Part shown: positions 33,201 through 42,886 of the stretch, in pieces
Numbering within the stretch: position 1 is the stretch's first letter
Layout: the number at the start of each line of letters is the position of its first letter
Assembly (NCBI RefSeq): GCF_048569485.1
Contig: NC_134353.1
Location: 702,138,958-702,202,957, forward strand
Length of the DNA stretch: 64,000 nucleotides
Direction: 5' to 3'
DNA from: Anomaloglossus baeobatrachus
Lineage: Eukaryota > Chordata > Amphibia > Anura > Aromobatidae
Program-made: the position numbers and the translations under genes
The notes under the pieces: model-generated
Told to the model about the DNA's origin: nothing
Seen by the model: the letters and a program-made list of their open reading frames with translations, nothing else
The model's database searches: none

Positions 33201-34133
33201 ATTCTCATTGGTTTTCCGTTTGATCATGGCTGCGTACCCCACCAGACGGCCCCTTAGGACCGCTTTTGCCGTTTCCCAAAATATCACTGGGGACTCTCTA
33301 TGTTCCTTATTGTCCTCTGCGAATTCTCCCCACCACTCCTGTAGCACCTTGTGGAAATTATCTTGCCTGAGAAGGAACGATGGGAATCTCCATATGATAT
33401 CTGTACCTCTCCTGAATTTCTCTCTAATGCCCAATCTCACCGGACTATGATCAGAGATCACCATATTCTCTATCACACAATCTTGCGTTCCACTCAGTAA
33501 GTCTTGCGAGATCCAGAACTGATCAATACGTGACCAGCTATCATGAGGGTGAGAGAAGTGTGTATACTCTCTGTCATGTGGGTGAGTTAGTCTCCAGATG
33601 TCTTTCAGTCCTACGTCTTCTAATGTTACATCCCTATTGTCTAAACTCCTTCCCACATTAGCTGTCCCCTCCTCGCCCCTCCTCCTATCTTCAGCTGAGT
33701 CTGGGACAGTGTTAAAATCGCCTCCCACTATAATGTTAGCCTCCCCATCTGCTAATATGGTGGCCTTTATGTCATCATGGAATGTGATTTGTTGTGAATT
33801 TGGGCCATAGACATTATAAATACTGAGTTTACCCGCTGGACTAACGATTGTTAAGTGCTGCCACCTTCCATGGTCGTCTGCCTCATGTGCCACTACCTCA
33901 TGACTGAATTGTTTATTTATTAGAATCATAGTGCCCGCTTTTCTACCTTGTGCCGCTGCCCCGTAAACGGTGCCCACCCAATGTTTCTTCATGCGGAAAA
34001 AGTCCTCCCCCCCCAAGTGGGTTTCCTGTAATAAGGCAATGTCTGTCTTTAGTCTTTTCAGATGTCTCAATATCATTGCTCGTTTGTTAGGTGATCTCAG
34101 CCCTTTAACATTCCACGTAGTTATCTGTATCAT
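30234..34133 (-). CDS. L1-type ORF2: endonuclease and reverse transcriptase
   Basis: 1299 residues without interruption. Residues 1-235 are an apurinic-type endonuclease with TWNVKG (N8), QETHL (E37), GGDFNTV (137-143), SRIDQFW and SDHSPV (227-232); it nicks the target DNA. Residues about 450-750 are the reverse transcriptase: NKAPGPDGFNSEFYK, SYRPISLINQDLKI, GFIKGRNA, DAEKAFDNVNW, GTRQGCPLSPLLFN and the active-site FADD (701-704). Near the C-terminus, residues 1132-1149 form the CCHC finger (CPKC...H....C) typical of L1. Length fits L1 ORF2 (about 1250-1300). Its ATG overlaps the stop of a 69-codon upstream frame as ATGA (34130-34133), which could matter for re-initiation. All key residues I can check are present, so it looks functional; activity is not shown. 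Confidence 0.95.
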   Translation of the reverse strand: MIQITTWNVKGLRSPNKRAMILRHLKRLKTDIALLQETHLGGEDFFRMKKHWVGTVYGAAAQGRKAGTMILINKQFSHEVVAHEADDHGRWQHLTIVSPAGKLSIYNVYGPNSQQITFHDDIKATILADGEANIIVGGDFNTVPDSAEDRRRGEEGTANVGRSLDNRDVTLEDVGLKDIWRLTHPHDREYTHFSHPHDSWSRIDQFWISQDLLSGTQDCVIENMVISDHSPVRLGIREKFRRGTDIIWRFPSFLLRQDNFHKVLQEWWGEFAEDNKEHRESPVIFWETAKAVLRGRLVGYAAMIKRKTNENYNFHSEAVRVAYTNYVTNRSPMTKGRWLEAKEGFDEWAKKKEQLFWSHKEVDLHRFGNKAGRMLANLARGSRKMTVISKLKTKGGEVTTDPKDINKLLGDYYRKLYGSGNNDMTDEAEWLRQAQMPSLTEEDLSALNADITVEEVTRTIGELNTNKAPGPDGFNSEFYKALKDLISPDLTSVFNAFLGGAEIPKNSNIAYIKLLPKGTKDLDDPSSYRPISLINQDLKIMSKIMANRLAEILPRIITNHQVGFIKGRNAVTNIRKTILVVDAVRLGLTEGGARPALVTLDAEKAFDNVNWGWLDRVMEAIGIVGKMRLYIRNLYANSGARVHTPGFLSDVFPLMKGTRQGCPLSPLLFNLAIEPLSRILQGQNSFKGIKIRGSEVKTALFADDIILYMGDPGADLPQTLALIEKFGSFSGFKLNKKKCEIMFLKGHHGTMGGQIRDGCLCGIPIAQSSIKYLGVHIGRSVETIYNLNYGPLIRKIIVQLKGWKGLPLPLLARCHLIKMMSFPRLLYPFQTIPLLLKLKDVNKLNSAYTEFLWRGRKPRIKLRTLMKSAEEGGLNFPDVQGYNLVCIMRHVIDWVRGTSRHSDHAMETKYASPWDLTSILHSPLSRVEGHIRNSIIFRDTMLTWKSVRKKLGLSWKVSKYLNPWAFPNFPLGRENKLFTRWKERGVRRMIDVMNVEDRRWMTGREVLDKYNLNSSHVIQYEQLKHGIIGDLGVVGRELNRSSIDELLECDVTSINVSKIYRSLRGVLISREDSRTLKAWGKQLGREEVVDDILRGWVQVRKHITNERWRDTQFRILHRAIIGFNIPGRDRWCPKCQKEKTDMLHGLWECETIARFWNQVRLFAQSTWGIFSKLDLMVWIFHSFEGGVGGGPSTQEKRKYAITHDIAMIAKRCILKHWIQREGPSIKEVVGELHNLLKWEKLEAERDKDGLTAKFFVRWRHFIESQFTQGEIINLMAPFVHSEWCILSDIQDSLGKLRIT

Positions 34134-34850
34134 GTTAACCTGTGTATTCTGCTTTTACTACTCCCTCCCCTATGGGCCCCTGCATCAAGGAAGACGAGAT
34201 GTTCGACACTAGAATCACAGTTGGTACCACAAAATCGACACTCCCTTTCCCCACCTTGCAAATATAACAAATACAACAAAAAGCATGTAACTGTAAAACA
34301 TATTTTCCCTTCCGAGAAATCCACGGCGTTTCCCGCCACGTTGGTGAGCTCCCCTATTCCTAGCCAAAATATGTAGCTCCCTAATCACCCCCCAAAAAAT
34401 ATATGTTCTATCCCCGGACTAACTTGAATAAGCCTTTGAAAATTATGCAAAAATTAGCACAGTATGTCAAAACCTCAGCAAGATTCTCCAGTCCTACTTA
34501 TCTCTGACTCCAGGTAGCCATCAGTCCGCCCAGAACAGGCCCACTTCATTTGAATTTGGATGATGTTCCTGGACAAAGGAGAAAAAGAAAAAAATAAAAA
34601 AAAAGACCAAGGGGAGAGAAGATGGAGAAAGAAAGGAGAAGAACAAAAAAAAAAAAAAAAAGAGGGGGGGAAGAGGACCCAGACTTTGGGATGTTTTCCT
34701 CTCTTTTCTCCCTTCCCCCTCCTCCTCTCACCTCCCCAACCCTCTCTCCGTAATGCATCCTCCTCAACGCCTCTCCCTGTTTGGGAAGAGAGAAAAAAAA
34801 AAAAAAAAAAAAACAGGCAAAAAAAGGAAAAACAATGAGCGAGTTCCAGT
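34134..34850 (-). other. L1 inter-ORF spacer with purine/pyrimidine blocks
   Basis: 717 bp, long for an L1 spacer. On the + strand a purine-rich run (34570-34665) is followed by a pyrimidine-rich run (34690-34750) and then another A-rich run (34792-34835). These mirror-type blocks can form hairpins or triplexes. No conserved protein recognised. Confidence 0.7.
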
Positions 34851-36416
34851 TCAGGTATCATGGTTTCTCTCCAAGGGTTGGTTCCTGTGTTCCAGGCGAG
34901 AATTATGCTGTCGACCCGGGCTTGGCCTCCTTTCCTCCCTGGTCTCGACTTGCTTTTGTCCCCCAAGACGTCCCACATCTCTTCCTGAGCTTGTGGGGGA
35001 TCCTCTTCTATTATTCCCTTCTCCACTAGCTCCTTTTTCTTGCCTTTCTGACCTAGTCTTGTTGAGCTCTGCCATGAGAATGTTTTCTGCTTCTTTGTAG
35101 TCCTTGTAGTATACAAACGAGCCATTGGGGTTTCTAACTTTCAGTGTAGCAGGGTATAATAGCTGGCACTTTACTTTTTTGTTGTACAGAAATGAGCAAA
35201 TTTTGGTAAATTCTTTTCTCCTTCTGGATACTTCCGCTGAATAATCCCCAAAAATTAGCAGTCTGTTGCCTTGATATTGTAGTGGACGCTTTCGTTCTCT
35301 AAAGGCCCTCAATATTTCCTCCTTATGCTTATAATCAAGGTACTTGACAATCACCTGCCTGGCTCTTATCGGGGTATTCTTGTTTGAGTTTTGGCCCTCT
35401 CCCTTATTCGCCTCCTGGTGTCTCAGTGGACCCACTCTGTGGGCTCTTTCAACTCTGAATTTCGCCTTTATGCCCAGGGCCTGCGGTAGCTCCAACTCGC
35501 ATATATTATCCAACCGTCCAATCGACACAGACTCTGGCAACCCGACTATACGTAAGTTGTTTCGTCTCGATCTGTTTTCCAAATCGTCCGCTTTATCCTT
35601 CAAGTATTCATTAGATTTTGCTAGAGCTGCTATTTGTGCTTGCATAGCCAGTATTGTCTCCTCGGAGTCAGATATTCTCTGCTCTGATTCTGCCAGTCTA
35701 GAGGCATGGGCATTTATCTGTTTTTGCATATTAGCTAATGATGTTTGTATGGCTGCCTCAATAGCCACTTTAACCTCTTTTGACAAGTGTGATGTCACTT
35801 CTTCAGCCAGTTTTTTATAGTCCACATTAAGCTTTTGTGTGTACTTGTCTTGGCCTGCAGGTGGTGCTGTTTTCTTAGTTCTCTTTGTCTGGACTGGGCC
35901 ACCACCTCCATCCCCCAATAGCTTGCAGGCTTGTGATGTTGGTGTAGTAGGCTGCTTTTTGTTTCCTTTGGAAGGGGTACTATGAATTCTTGCATTTGAC
36001 TTCCTGTGAGTCTGAGTGGGATTAATCTCCCTGTGCTGTTTGTCAGTTTCATCCTCCAACACTGCTGTGTCTCTGAGCTGCCCTGCTTTGTCTGCATCTT
36101 CTCTCCCGTCTGCCTCCATATCTCCTTCATCCTCCCATTGCGATCCACCATCATCAGTCCCCTGCATCCACCTCTCTCCTGCTGTGTCCTCCTGTGACTC
36201 CTCGCTCATATCTTCCTTATCTCCTGTCTCCTCGCTCATATCTCCCTTATCTCTCCCCTTCCAGCTCTGTGTTTGCTTTTCTGTGTCTCTCACCATGCGT
36301 TCAGGCTCCTCCCCCATCAGGCTCGGTGCCACTATCTTATCTTCTCCTCTGTCCATATCAAAGCTTCTCCAGGCTGATTCACCGCTCCCAGAGCTTCTCA
36401 GGAGGTACCGTTCCAT
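34851..36416 (-). CDS. L1-type ORF1 RNA-binding protein (transposase_22-like)
   Basis: 521 residues. Residues 1-190 are acidic, then basic and disordered (GDKEDMSEESQED, TKRTKKTAPPAG). Residues about 200-280 form a coiled coil with heptads (HASRLAESEQRISDSEETIL, NEYLKDKADDLENRSRRNNL), expected to trimerise the protein. Residues about 283-370 are the RRM (RNNLRIVGLPES, RAHRVGP, ARQVIVKYLDYKHKEEIL), and about 375-450 the C-terminal domain (GNRLLIFGDYS, RRKEFTKICSFLYNKKVKC, YPATLKVRNPNG). This is the domain order of vertebrate L1 ORF1p, which coats the LINE RNA. The basic, Gly/Arg-rich tail (450-521) is longer than in human ORF1p. The start at 36416 is the first in-frame Met after the short 5' UTR. 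Intact. Confidence 0.92.
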   Translation of the reverse strand: MERYLLRSSGSGESAWRSFDMDRGEDKIVAPSLMGEEPERMVRDTEKQTQSWKGRDKGDMSEETGDKEDMSEESQEDTAGERWMQGTDDGGSQWEDEGDMEADGREDADKAGQLRDTAVLEDETDKQHREINPTQTHRKSNARIHSTPSKGNKKQPTTPTSQACKLLGDGGGGPVQTKRTKKTAPPAGQDKYTQKLNVDYKKLAEEVTSHLSKEVKVAIEAAIQTSLANMQKQINAHASRLAESEQRISDSEETILAMQAQIAALAKSNEYLKDKADDLENRSRRNNLRIVGLPESVSIGRLDNICELELPQALGIKAKFRVERAHRVGPLRHQEANKGEGQNSNKNTPIRARQVIVKYLDYKHKEEILRAFRERKRPLQYQGNRLLIFGDYSAEVSRRRKEFTKICSFLYNKKVKCQLLYPATLKVRNPNGSFVYYKDYKEAENILMAELNKTRSERQEKGASGEGNNRRGSPTSSGRDVGRLGGQKQVETREERRPSPGRQHNSRLEHRNQPLERNHDT

Positions 36417-36559
36417 AGCTGTCTGCTTTAGGTAACCTCCTGTGCTGCTCTCTGTTTGGTGGCTCGTCCGGGGGGTCTGTTTTTAGTCGGTTTCTGTGAG
36501 GGGTGGCAGGAGCTTCTCCCCTAAGCTGCCACCTCAGCCAGGACAGGAACAGGAAGTCC
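36417..36559 (-). promoter_or_regulatory. L1 5' UTR / internal promoter region
   Basis: Only 143 bp between the target duplication and ORF1, GC-rich (CCACCCCTCACAGAAACC on the minus strand). The element may be slightly 5'-truncated or the family may have a short promoter; other copies would decide. Confidence 0.5.
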
Positions 36560-36573
36560 TTCACAAGTCTTTT

Positions 36574-37104
36574 AAATAATGTTTTATATGTGAGTGAGGG
36601 AACACCAGAACTTTTATGAGAAAGCAGGTTTCATAGTTGCTGGACCAGTGATAATACAGTATAAATATATCTGTATAAATATTTATAACGATGAGGTATA
36701 CAATATATCAGTGCACTCATGCCATTATCTGAAGCATAAAAGCAAAGAGCACAAACTGCAGTTTTCAATGTGTCAGGAATTGTTTTACTATTTGCTGTTG
36801 TTTTACTATTTGTTGATCTGTCAGTTTGGAACAATTAGCTCATACTTTTTTGTGGTATACAGAACCTAAAACACTAGAATTCTATTCTCTTTGCCGTACG
36901 CCAATTTTAGTAAAAGTATCTCAATGTCCGTTATCCCTAGAGGCTGAAGAGTAATTTGTTGTGACAAGTTAATGATCTCAAAGACAAAATAAAGTCTACA
37001 TCTGAATAGCTGGAGAGAAATAAGTCAAAGTGAATGTCCACTATTTTGTTTGTATGTAAATATGGGTGTATATATAAAAACATGCATACACATGTGTGTG
37101 TATA
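36574..37104. other. Non-coding DNA, nothing recognised
   Basis: AT-rich, with no open frame or repeat boundary of note. Confidence 0.4.
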
Positions 37105-37106
37105 TA

Positions 37107-37479
37107 CAGTGGCTGAAATAAGGATTGAACACATCAACAATTTTCTAAGTAAATGTATTTCTAAAAGTTCTATTGACATGAATTTCTCACCAGATGTCAG
37201 TAACAAGCCATCCAATCCACACAGGCAAAGAAATTAAACCATAGATGTCTATAAATTAAGCTATATGTAATAATGAGAAATGACACAGAAAAAATATTGA
37301 ACACGCCACTGAACTATATTTAATACTTTGTACAAAAGCCTTTGTTGGTGATAACAGCTTCAAGACACATCCTGTTTGGAGAAACTAGTCACATGAATTG
37401 TTCAGGTGTCATGTCAGTAGCACCTTTAGAAATATATTTACTTAGAAAATTGGTGACGTGTTCAACATGTGCATGCAAA
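37107..37479. mobile_element. Tc1/mariner-type MITE
   Basis: TA at 37105-37106 precedes CAGTGGCTGAAATAAGGATT. Inner blocks CAATTTTCTAAGTAAAT and GTATTTCTAAAAG pair with complementary blocks near 37425-37460, followed by GTTCAACATG. The outer right end is worn and runs directly into the next element. Non-coding. Confidence 0.7.
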
Positions 37480-37481
37480 TA

Positions 37482-39050
37482 CAGTGGTGTGCAAAAGTTT
37501 GGGCACCCCTGGTCAAAACTACTGTTATTTTGAACAGTTAAAAGCAAGTTGAAGATGAAATGATCTCTAAAAAGCATAAAGTTGACATATTTCCTTTGAT
37601 TTTTAGGCAAAAAAAAATATTTTCCCTTTTAAAAATTACAAAAAGGAAAATGTGCCAGTGCAAATGTTTGACCACCCTTGGAGACTTGTGTACTCAGATA
37701 ACTTTGACCCAGGTTTGAGACCTTAATTAGCCTGTTAGGGTTATGGCTTGTTCACTATCATCATTAGGAAAGGCCAGATGATGTGAATTTCACAGCTTTA
37801 TAAAAACCCAGCCTCCTCTAACCTCGTGCCAAAAAACAGCATCCAAGGGTTCTTCTAAACAGCTGCCTAGCACTCTGAAAATGAAAGTGGTGGAGGCCCA
37901 CAAAGCAGGAAAAGGCTATAAGAACATAGCAAAGTGTTTTCAAGTAGCCTTTTCCTTGAAATGTAATTAAGAAATGGCAGATAACAGGAACAGTGCAGGT
38001 CTAGACAAGGCCTGGAAGACCAAGCCAATTTTCTGTGTGAGCTGTTCTTATGATTGCTAGAGAGGGAAATCAGAACTCCCTGCTAGACTGCAATAGACCT
38101 TCAGGAAGATTTAGCAGTCTCTGGAGTTGTGGTACATTGTTCTACTTTTCATAGACACCTGCAGAAATATTGCCTTTCTGGCGTCCTCACCATAATATTC
38201 AGCATTAGAAGTATGCAAAAGAACATCTAAACAAGCCTCATGCATTTTGGAAACAAGTGCGGTGGACTGATGAGGTTAAAATAGAACTCTTTAGCCACAA
38301 TGATCAGAGGTATGTGGGGAGAAAAAAAGGGCACACAATTTAAGGTACAGAATATCTCACCAACCATTTAGCTTGCGGGTGGATCAATCATGTTTTGGGG
38401 TTCTGTTGCAGCCAATGGCACGAGAACATTTCATGGGTAGATTGTAAGAGTAGATCCAATGAAATTTCGACAAATTATTGATGCAAACAAACATAATACC
38501 ACCTGTAAAAAAGCTGAAGTTGAAAAGAGGATGGCTTCTACAAATGGTTAATGATACTAAACACATGCCAAAATGCACAATAGACTGCAAAAGGCGCAAG
38601 CTGAAGGTTTTACAATGGCCCTCACAGTCCCCTGATCTGAACATTATTGGAACTCTGTGGCTAGACCTCAAAAGAGCAGTGCATGCAAGACGACCCAGGA
38701 ATTTCACAGAACTGGAAGACTTTTACAAGGAAGAATGGATGAAAATCTCTCAAACAAGCATTGAAGACTCTTGGCTGGCTACAAAAAGTTGTGATACTTG
38801 CCAAAGGGTGTGCTACTTTGGTAGGTACTAACCATGCAGGGTGCCCAAACTTTGCATCAGTCCATTTTCCTTTTTGGTTTGTTTAGAAATGTAAAAGATG
38901 AAATTTTCTTTTTTTTTTTGCCTAAAATACAAAGGAAATGTGTCATCTTTAACTTTATGCCTTTTAGAGATCATTTCATCTTCAACTTGCTTAACTATTC
39001 ACAATAACAGTCATTTTGACCGGGAGTACTCAAATGTTTGCATGCCACTG
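37482..39050 (+). mobile_element. Tc1 transposon, 1.57 kb, inactive
   Basis: TA precedes CAGTGGTGTGCAAAAGTTTG. The right end is its complement (CAGTGGCATGCAAACATTTG), and the arms stay similar for about 140 bp (GTTGAAGATGAAATGATCTC in both). The length is normal for a complete Tc1 element. It contains the decayed transposase described separately. Confidence 0.9.
37880..38831 (+). pseudogene. Tc1 transposase pseudogene
   Basis: Recognisable pieces run from the N-terminal region (MKVVEAHKAGKGYKNIAKCF, about 37880-37940) through ...TDEVKIELFSHN (about 38268-38300) to the longest open part at 38478-38831. That part contains WLLQMVNDTKHMPK and LQWPSQSPDLNIIGTLW. Compared with the Tc1 pattern WxFQQDNDPKHT and SPDLNPIENLW, the second catalytic Asp reads Val and the Glu reads Gly, and stops and frame changes separate the pieces. 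It cannot encode a working DD34E transposase. Confidence 0.85.
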
Positions 39051-39084
39051 CAGATCCGTTCACCTTTAAGATTTGGTGTGGCTT

Positions 39085-39489
39085 GGGCCTAATTCAGACG
39101 TACGTGTTGCATCTATTTTTTTCACAAATGGAACACATGCTCATCATAATCTATGGTGATATTTACATCTGTGCTTTTATACGGACCATATGTCTATGCA
39201 AAACTCACAGAGACATGTCAGTTTTTTCTGGATGAAAAGTTCCAATACAAGTCTATGGGTCCCTAAAAAAAAGGTACGGTACATGGATGGCATTAGTGTG
39301 CTGTCCGCATTTAACATTGTAAAGTATAGGAGAAGTTTTGTCATTTATTTATTTATACATCTGGGAAAAACTCTGATGGTAAAATCGGATACACGGATCT
39401 CACACTTATGACACACTGATCCAAAACACTGATGACACTGCTTCCATTTTTTCACGTATGTGATTAAACATGGACGTGTGTAAAAGGCC
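39085..39489. mobile_element. MITE with GGCCTAATTCAGACG-type ends
   Basis: GGGCCTAATTCAGACGTACG at the left matches the complement of the right end (GGCCTTTTACACACGTCC), with ACGTATGTG/CATGGACG motifs inward. About 405 bp, non-coding, diverged arms. Confidence 0.6.
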
Positions 39490-41415
39490 AGTTGTGATTT
39501 GATTCAAATGGAGCTATCAGCGGTTTTTTGGTTCTTCTCGCGCTTCCCGTTGCCAATATCACAGAGATGATATGCCATCTAGGACTGTGTGTATGTAGAT
39601 GTCTAATGCTGGTGCCATGGAAAACGTGTTGTTTATAGCGACAACAATATTTCAGTATAGTATTCCATTGTTTACTGCAGTCAAAGGAGTTACCTCACTC
39701 CTTGTCAAGAGTACCAAACCGGCACTAGGAGACTTATAGGCCACGCAATGCCTCTCTGTGAAATTGAATATGTAAACTGTTACTTCAGAGAGGAAGAGGG
39801 CTTGACCTCTAATGACACCTATTAGAAATAGCAATCCTAAAAGTCAATACTGACCCTTTAATGACACTTGCGATATGACTTAGGATCAGAGGCCAAACCA
39901 ATCACTATTTGCAGATACTTTTTTCCGGTGTTTGTCCCTCCTTAGTGCATAGCAAGGGGCCTGATTTGGCTGGATGAGATGCTCCTGACGGGAGCCTAAA
40001 GGGTAACGTATCTCCACAAGGAAATACTTTTTCTGTTCATTTTCTAGTGGATTAAAACACAACAAAATTTGTTGATGGAAACATTGAGGGATGATTTTGA
40101 GTTATCCTAATATGTCTTCGGATTGCAGACAGAGGCAAATTCATATGAATTTGGATGGATGTGGCCATTTTGGTCAGATATTGTATTGTTATCTGCCTTT
40201 ACAGATTGTAATGCGCAAATATATATTATATATATTATATATTAGTACTATGGATGCATTATGCTGTCTAAGGTTTATTGCAAGAAAGTAATAGAGAACA
40301 ATGGTCAGAAGAATCAAGATGACCAATTGATACACGTATGTAGATTGCAAAGTGTCTAGAACCCGTTTTTTAACTCTCAGATTCCATATTTACCTGAAAG
40401 TCTGAGTTAAGGTTCTTATTTCCCAGCCTGTCCTTTCCATGGGTTAAAAAAATAGATTTCTTTCTCCAGCCTATACAAAGCCACACAATGTTCTTTTATA
40501 ATCATATAAGAAAGCATTGCCAAAGTTAAGCCGCAATGAGATGCCTGGGCCCCTTTCCAGAGAGAAGGCCTGCTGTGGTCTTGACTTTGCTCTCTATTGG
40601 AAGGGACACTGCCATACTTTCCTGCCAAAGTAAATCATGACTGATGTCTTGCATGGCACGCTGTGGGCAGGTCAACGTGAAATAATGATATCCGCTTACT
40701 ATGAGGGGCACTTATGTAACATATTTAATGTACTAATATTTCCCCCCTTTTTTCAATCTTTTAATTCAAGATGGTTGGGTTTTTATGTTACAGCGTTAAT
40801 TTTTCATCGTTGACTCTTAAAAGGTTTTCTGCGCATCCACCCTTTCCACTGTAACCTTTGGGGGCACTAGATTTTTGCTCCTGGACTTTGATGAGTAGAA
40901 CTGGATAGTTTTGTGCAGGATTTAAATGAACACAGTATAAGTTTTCTACGTCTGGAAAAAGCGCTTTAAGCTAAAAGGTCATATTCAGTTACTCAGTAAT
41001 TTTTTTTTACTATATTTTATATTGCCTCTAAGCTTATTATTAAATTCCTACTTCCTATTTGGCACATAGACGATAACTGTGTAGACTCAGACCCTACTGA
41101 ATTATATTGATGCATATAATGAGCACGGTGTGATTAAGGCAAGGGTGATTGTAAAGGTAAGGGAGAAGGTCAGTTGTGACCATCACGTATTATATATTAT
41201 GTAAAAGAGTTACTTTTCATTGTAATCCTGTCTGAGGTATTGATAACGAGACTGCTAAAAAAAATGTTTTCCAGACCAGAAAGTGTGAATTTAATATTAA
41301 GCCTAGTTGTCAGTGTGAAGATTGCAAGATTTATGCTTTGTTTTAAGGAAACTGAGAAAAAAAAACCCAAACAAAAAAAATCTTACAAAATACATTCAAT
41401 ATAAAAACCTTACTT
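39490..41415. other. Non-coding DNA, nothing recognised
   Basis: Short open frames only. No element boundaries seen. Confidence 0.4.
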
Positions 41416-42020
41416 AAAGTCATGGCCAAAAGTGTTGGCACACTTGATATTGTTCCAGAAAATAAAGTATTTTTCCCATAAAATCATTGCAATTAGGCTA
41501 GAGTCACACTGGCCTATGACTCGCACGAGTGCAATATGAAAAAATCTCGCCTTCCACTCGTCCCCATGTAGGACAATGCTGCTGCTCAGGTCTGTGAGTT
41601 TTTCCTCTGCCCTAATCGGACTCAGGAAAAAATGGCAGCATGCTGCAATTGTCTGTGAGTCTTGGATCACTTGCACAGATACAAGTCTATGGGTGCGAGT
41701 GAAACATCAGGCTGTGCTCAGATGACATCTAAGTACAGTGCGATATATGCACAGGCTGACAACGGAGGAGATGGGGAGATTACTCTCTCCTTCTCCTCCG
41801 CAGCTGTGATCTGATTGCAAGATCAGATCACACTGGCATGATACTTGGATCACGCTCGCAGCAGAGCCTGAGCCGAGGGTCATTAGCATATCGCATCCGA
41901 TATCATATGCTAATGTGACTCCATCCTTAAACATGTTTATTTCCTTTGTGTGTACAGGATCAACACAAAAGAAATAGAAAAAAAGGCAAATTGAACATAA
42001 TTTCATACTAAACGCCAAAA
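41416..42020. mobile_element. Tc1 terminal fragment, interrupted by a MITE
   Basis: AGTCATGGCCAAAAGTGTTG at 41419 is the same type of terminus as the element ending at 792. It continues through TTGTTCCAGAAAATAAAG, is split by the insertion at 41496-41926, and resumes AACATGTTTATTTCCTTTG (41930) to about 42020. No transposase part is recognisable beyond. Confidence 0.75.
41496..41926. mobile_element. Harbinger-like MITE with TTA target duplication
   Basis: TTA at 41493-41495 and 41927-41929 flank a 431-bp element. Its ends are GGCTAGAGTCACACTGGCC and, as complement of the right end, GGATGGAGTCACATTAGC. A 3-bp TWA duplication is the PIF/Harbinger signature. A related copy lies at 56997-57369. 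Confidence 0.75.
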
Positions 42021-42350
42021 ATTTCACACAGCAGGTCGACGCCCGAGTCTGCTTGTGTTGATCCCAGACACCAGAGAAATCATCGGGCGGAGTGTCAGAA
42101 TCTGCAATCTGAACAGCACCCAACGCCGCCATGACAGTTGGCAAAGTTTGTGCAAAACTCTGTGTGACAACAGTGATAACTGCAATTGCACTTTATTTAT
42201 CGTGAATCAATATTACAAATATTAATCTCAATAACTAGCCAGAGAAAGCTGGCTGACGATCGCCTGATGAACAAGTAAAACAGTTCACCTTTGGGTGAAA
42301 TATTTTTTAAGCATTTTTCAAAATCATCGTTCTTGGCAGTATATTTTCAG
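42021..42350. other. Non-coding DNA, nothing recognised
   Basis: The sequence CCAGACACCAGAGAAATC to CCCAACGCCGCCATGACAG may belong to another repeat, but I cannot define ends. Confidence 0.35.
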
Positions 42351-42886
42351 TTAAAGGGTTATTCCCATCTAAAAAATACTAACACAATATGTAGTACGTG
42401 TTGTAATAATAATAATAATATTAGCAAATACCTCCAGTTAGAAATGTAGTATAGTTCTCTTGATATAGCCATGTCTCTTACCTCATGTGTAGAACATTTT
42501 AGCTTGGGTATCCATGGTTACATCCACTCATAGACTTGTGCGAGTCTCGCATTGCATCACCCAGCACAGCCGCACACTCTCCTGACAGGAGCTGGTCGGT
42601 TGCATGTATTTCTATGCAGCTGAGATGCTCCCGTCCGGAGGGTGGCAGGCCGTGCTGGGTGATGCGATGCGAGTCTCTCGCAAGTGTGACTCCGGCCTTA
42701 GTCATTTTGTTGCTCGTGGTCGTAACCATGCATTCTTAAGCTTAAATTCCCTGTACATGAGGTAAGAGACATGGCTATATCAGGAGAGCTATACTACATT
42801 TCTAATTGGAGGTAATTGGTAATATTCTTATTATTACACCTACTATATATTGGGATAGGATCTTGGATATGGGAACACCCCCTTAA
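42351..42886. mobile_element. T2-like element carrying an inner foldback insertion
   Basis: TTAA at 42351-42354 and 42883-42886 flank ends AGGGTTATTCCCATCT and complement GGGGGTGTTCCCATATCC. Internal blocks (GTATCCATGGTTAC, CCTCATG, CTAATTGGAGGTAAT) match the element at 5993-6328, which shows where extra DNA was inserted (about 42525-42702). Confidence 0.75.
42525..42702. mobile_element. Foldback MITE inside the T2-like element
   Basis: GCGAGTCTCGCATTGCATCA and CACCCAGCAC face GTGCTGGGTGATGCGATGCG AGTC on the other side of a 100-bp loop. The right end AGTGTGACTCCGGCC TTA matches the Harbinger-like MITE at 41496; the expected left terminus is missing, so it is truncated or rearranged. Confidence 0.6.

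Larger units (their letters stand above)
29926..36559 (-). mobile_element. Full-length L1-type LINE, both ORFs open
   Basis: On the minus strand the element runs from a 143-bp 5' UTR (36559-36417) through ORF1, a 717-bp inter-ORF spacer and ORF2 to a 308-bp 3' UTR. The 3' UTR ends with an AATAAA-type signal (complement of TTTATT, about 29938) and a short A tail abutting the duplication. The exact 14-bp target duplication, uninterrupted 521- and 1299-codon ORFs and intact motifs indicate a very recent insertion. Confidence 0.93.

Noticed and set aside
35344-36435. Plus-strand open frames of 80-158 codons over the L1 ORF1
   Set aside because: They are antisense shadows of the intact ORF1; no family resemblance.
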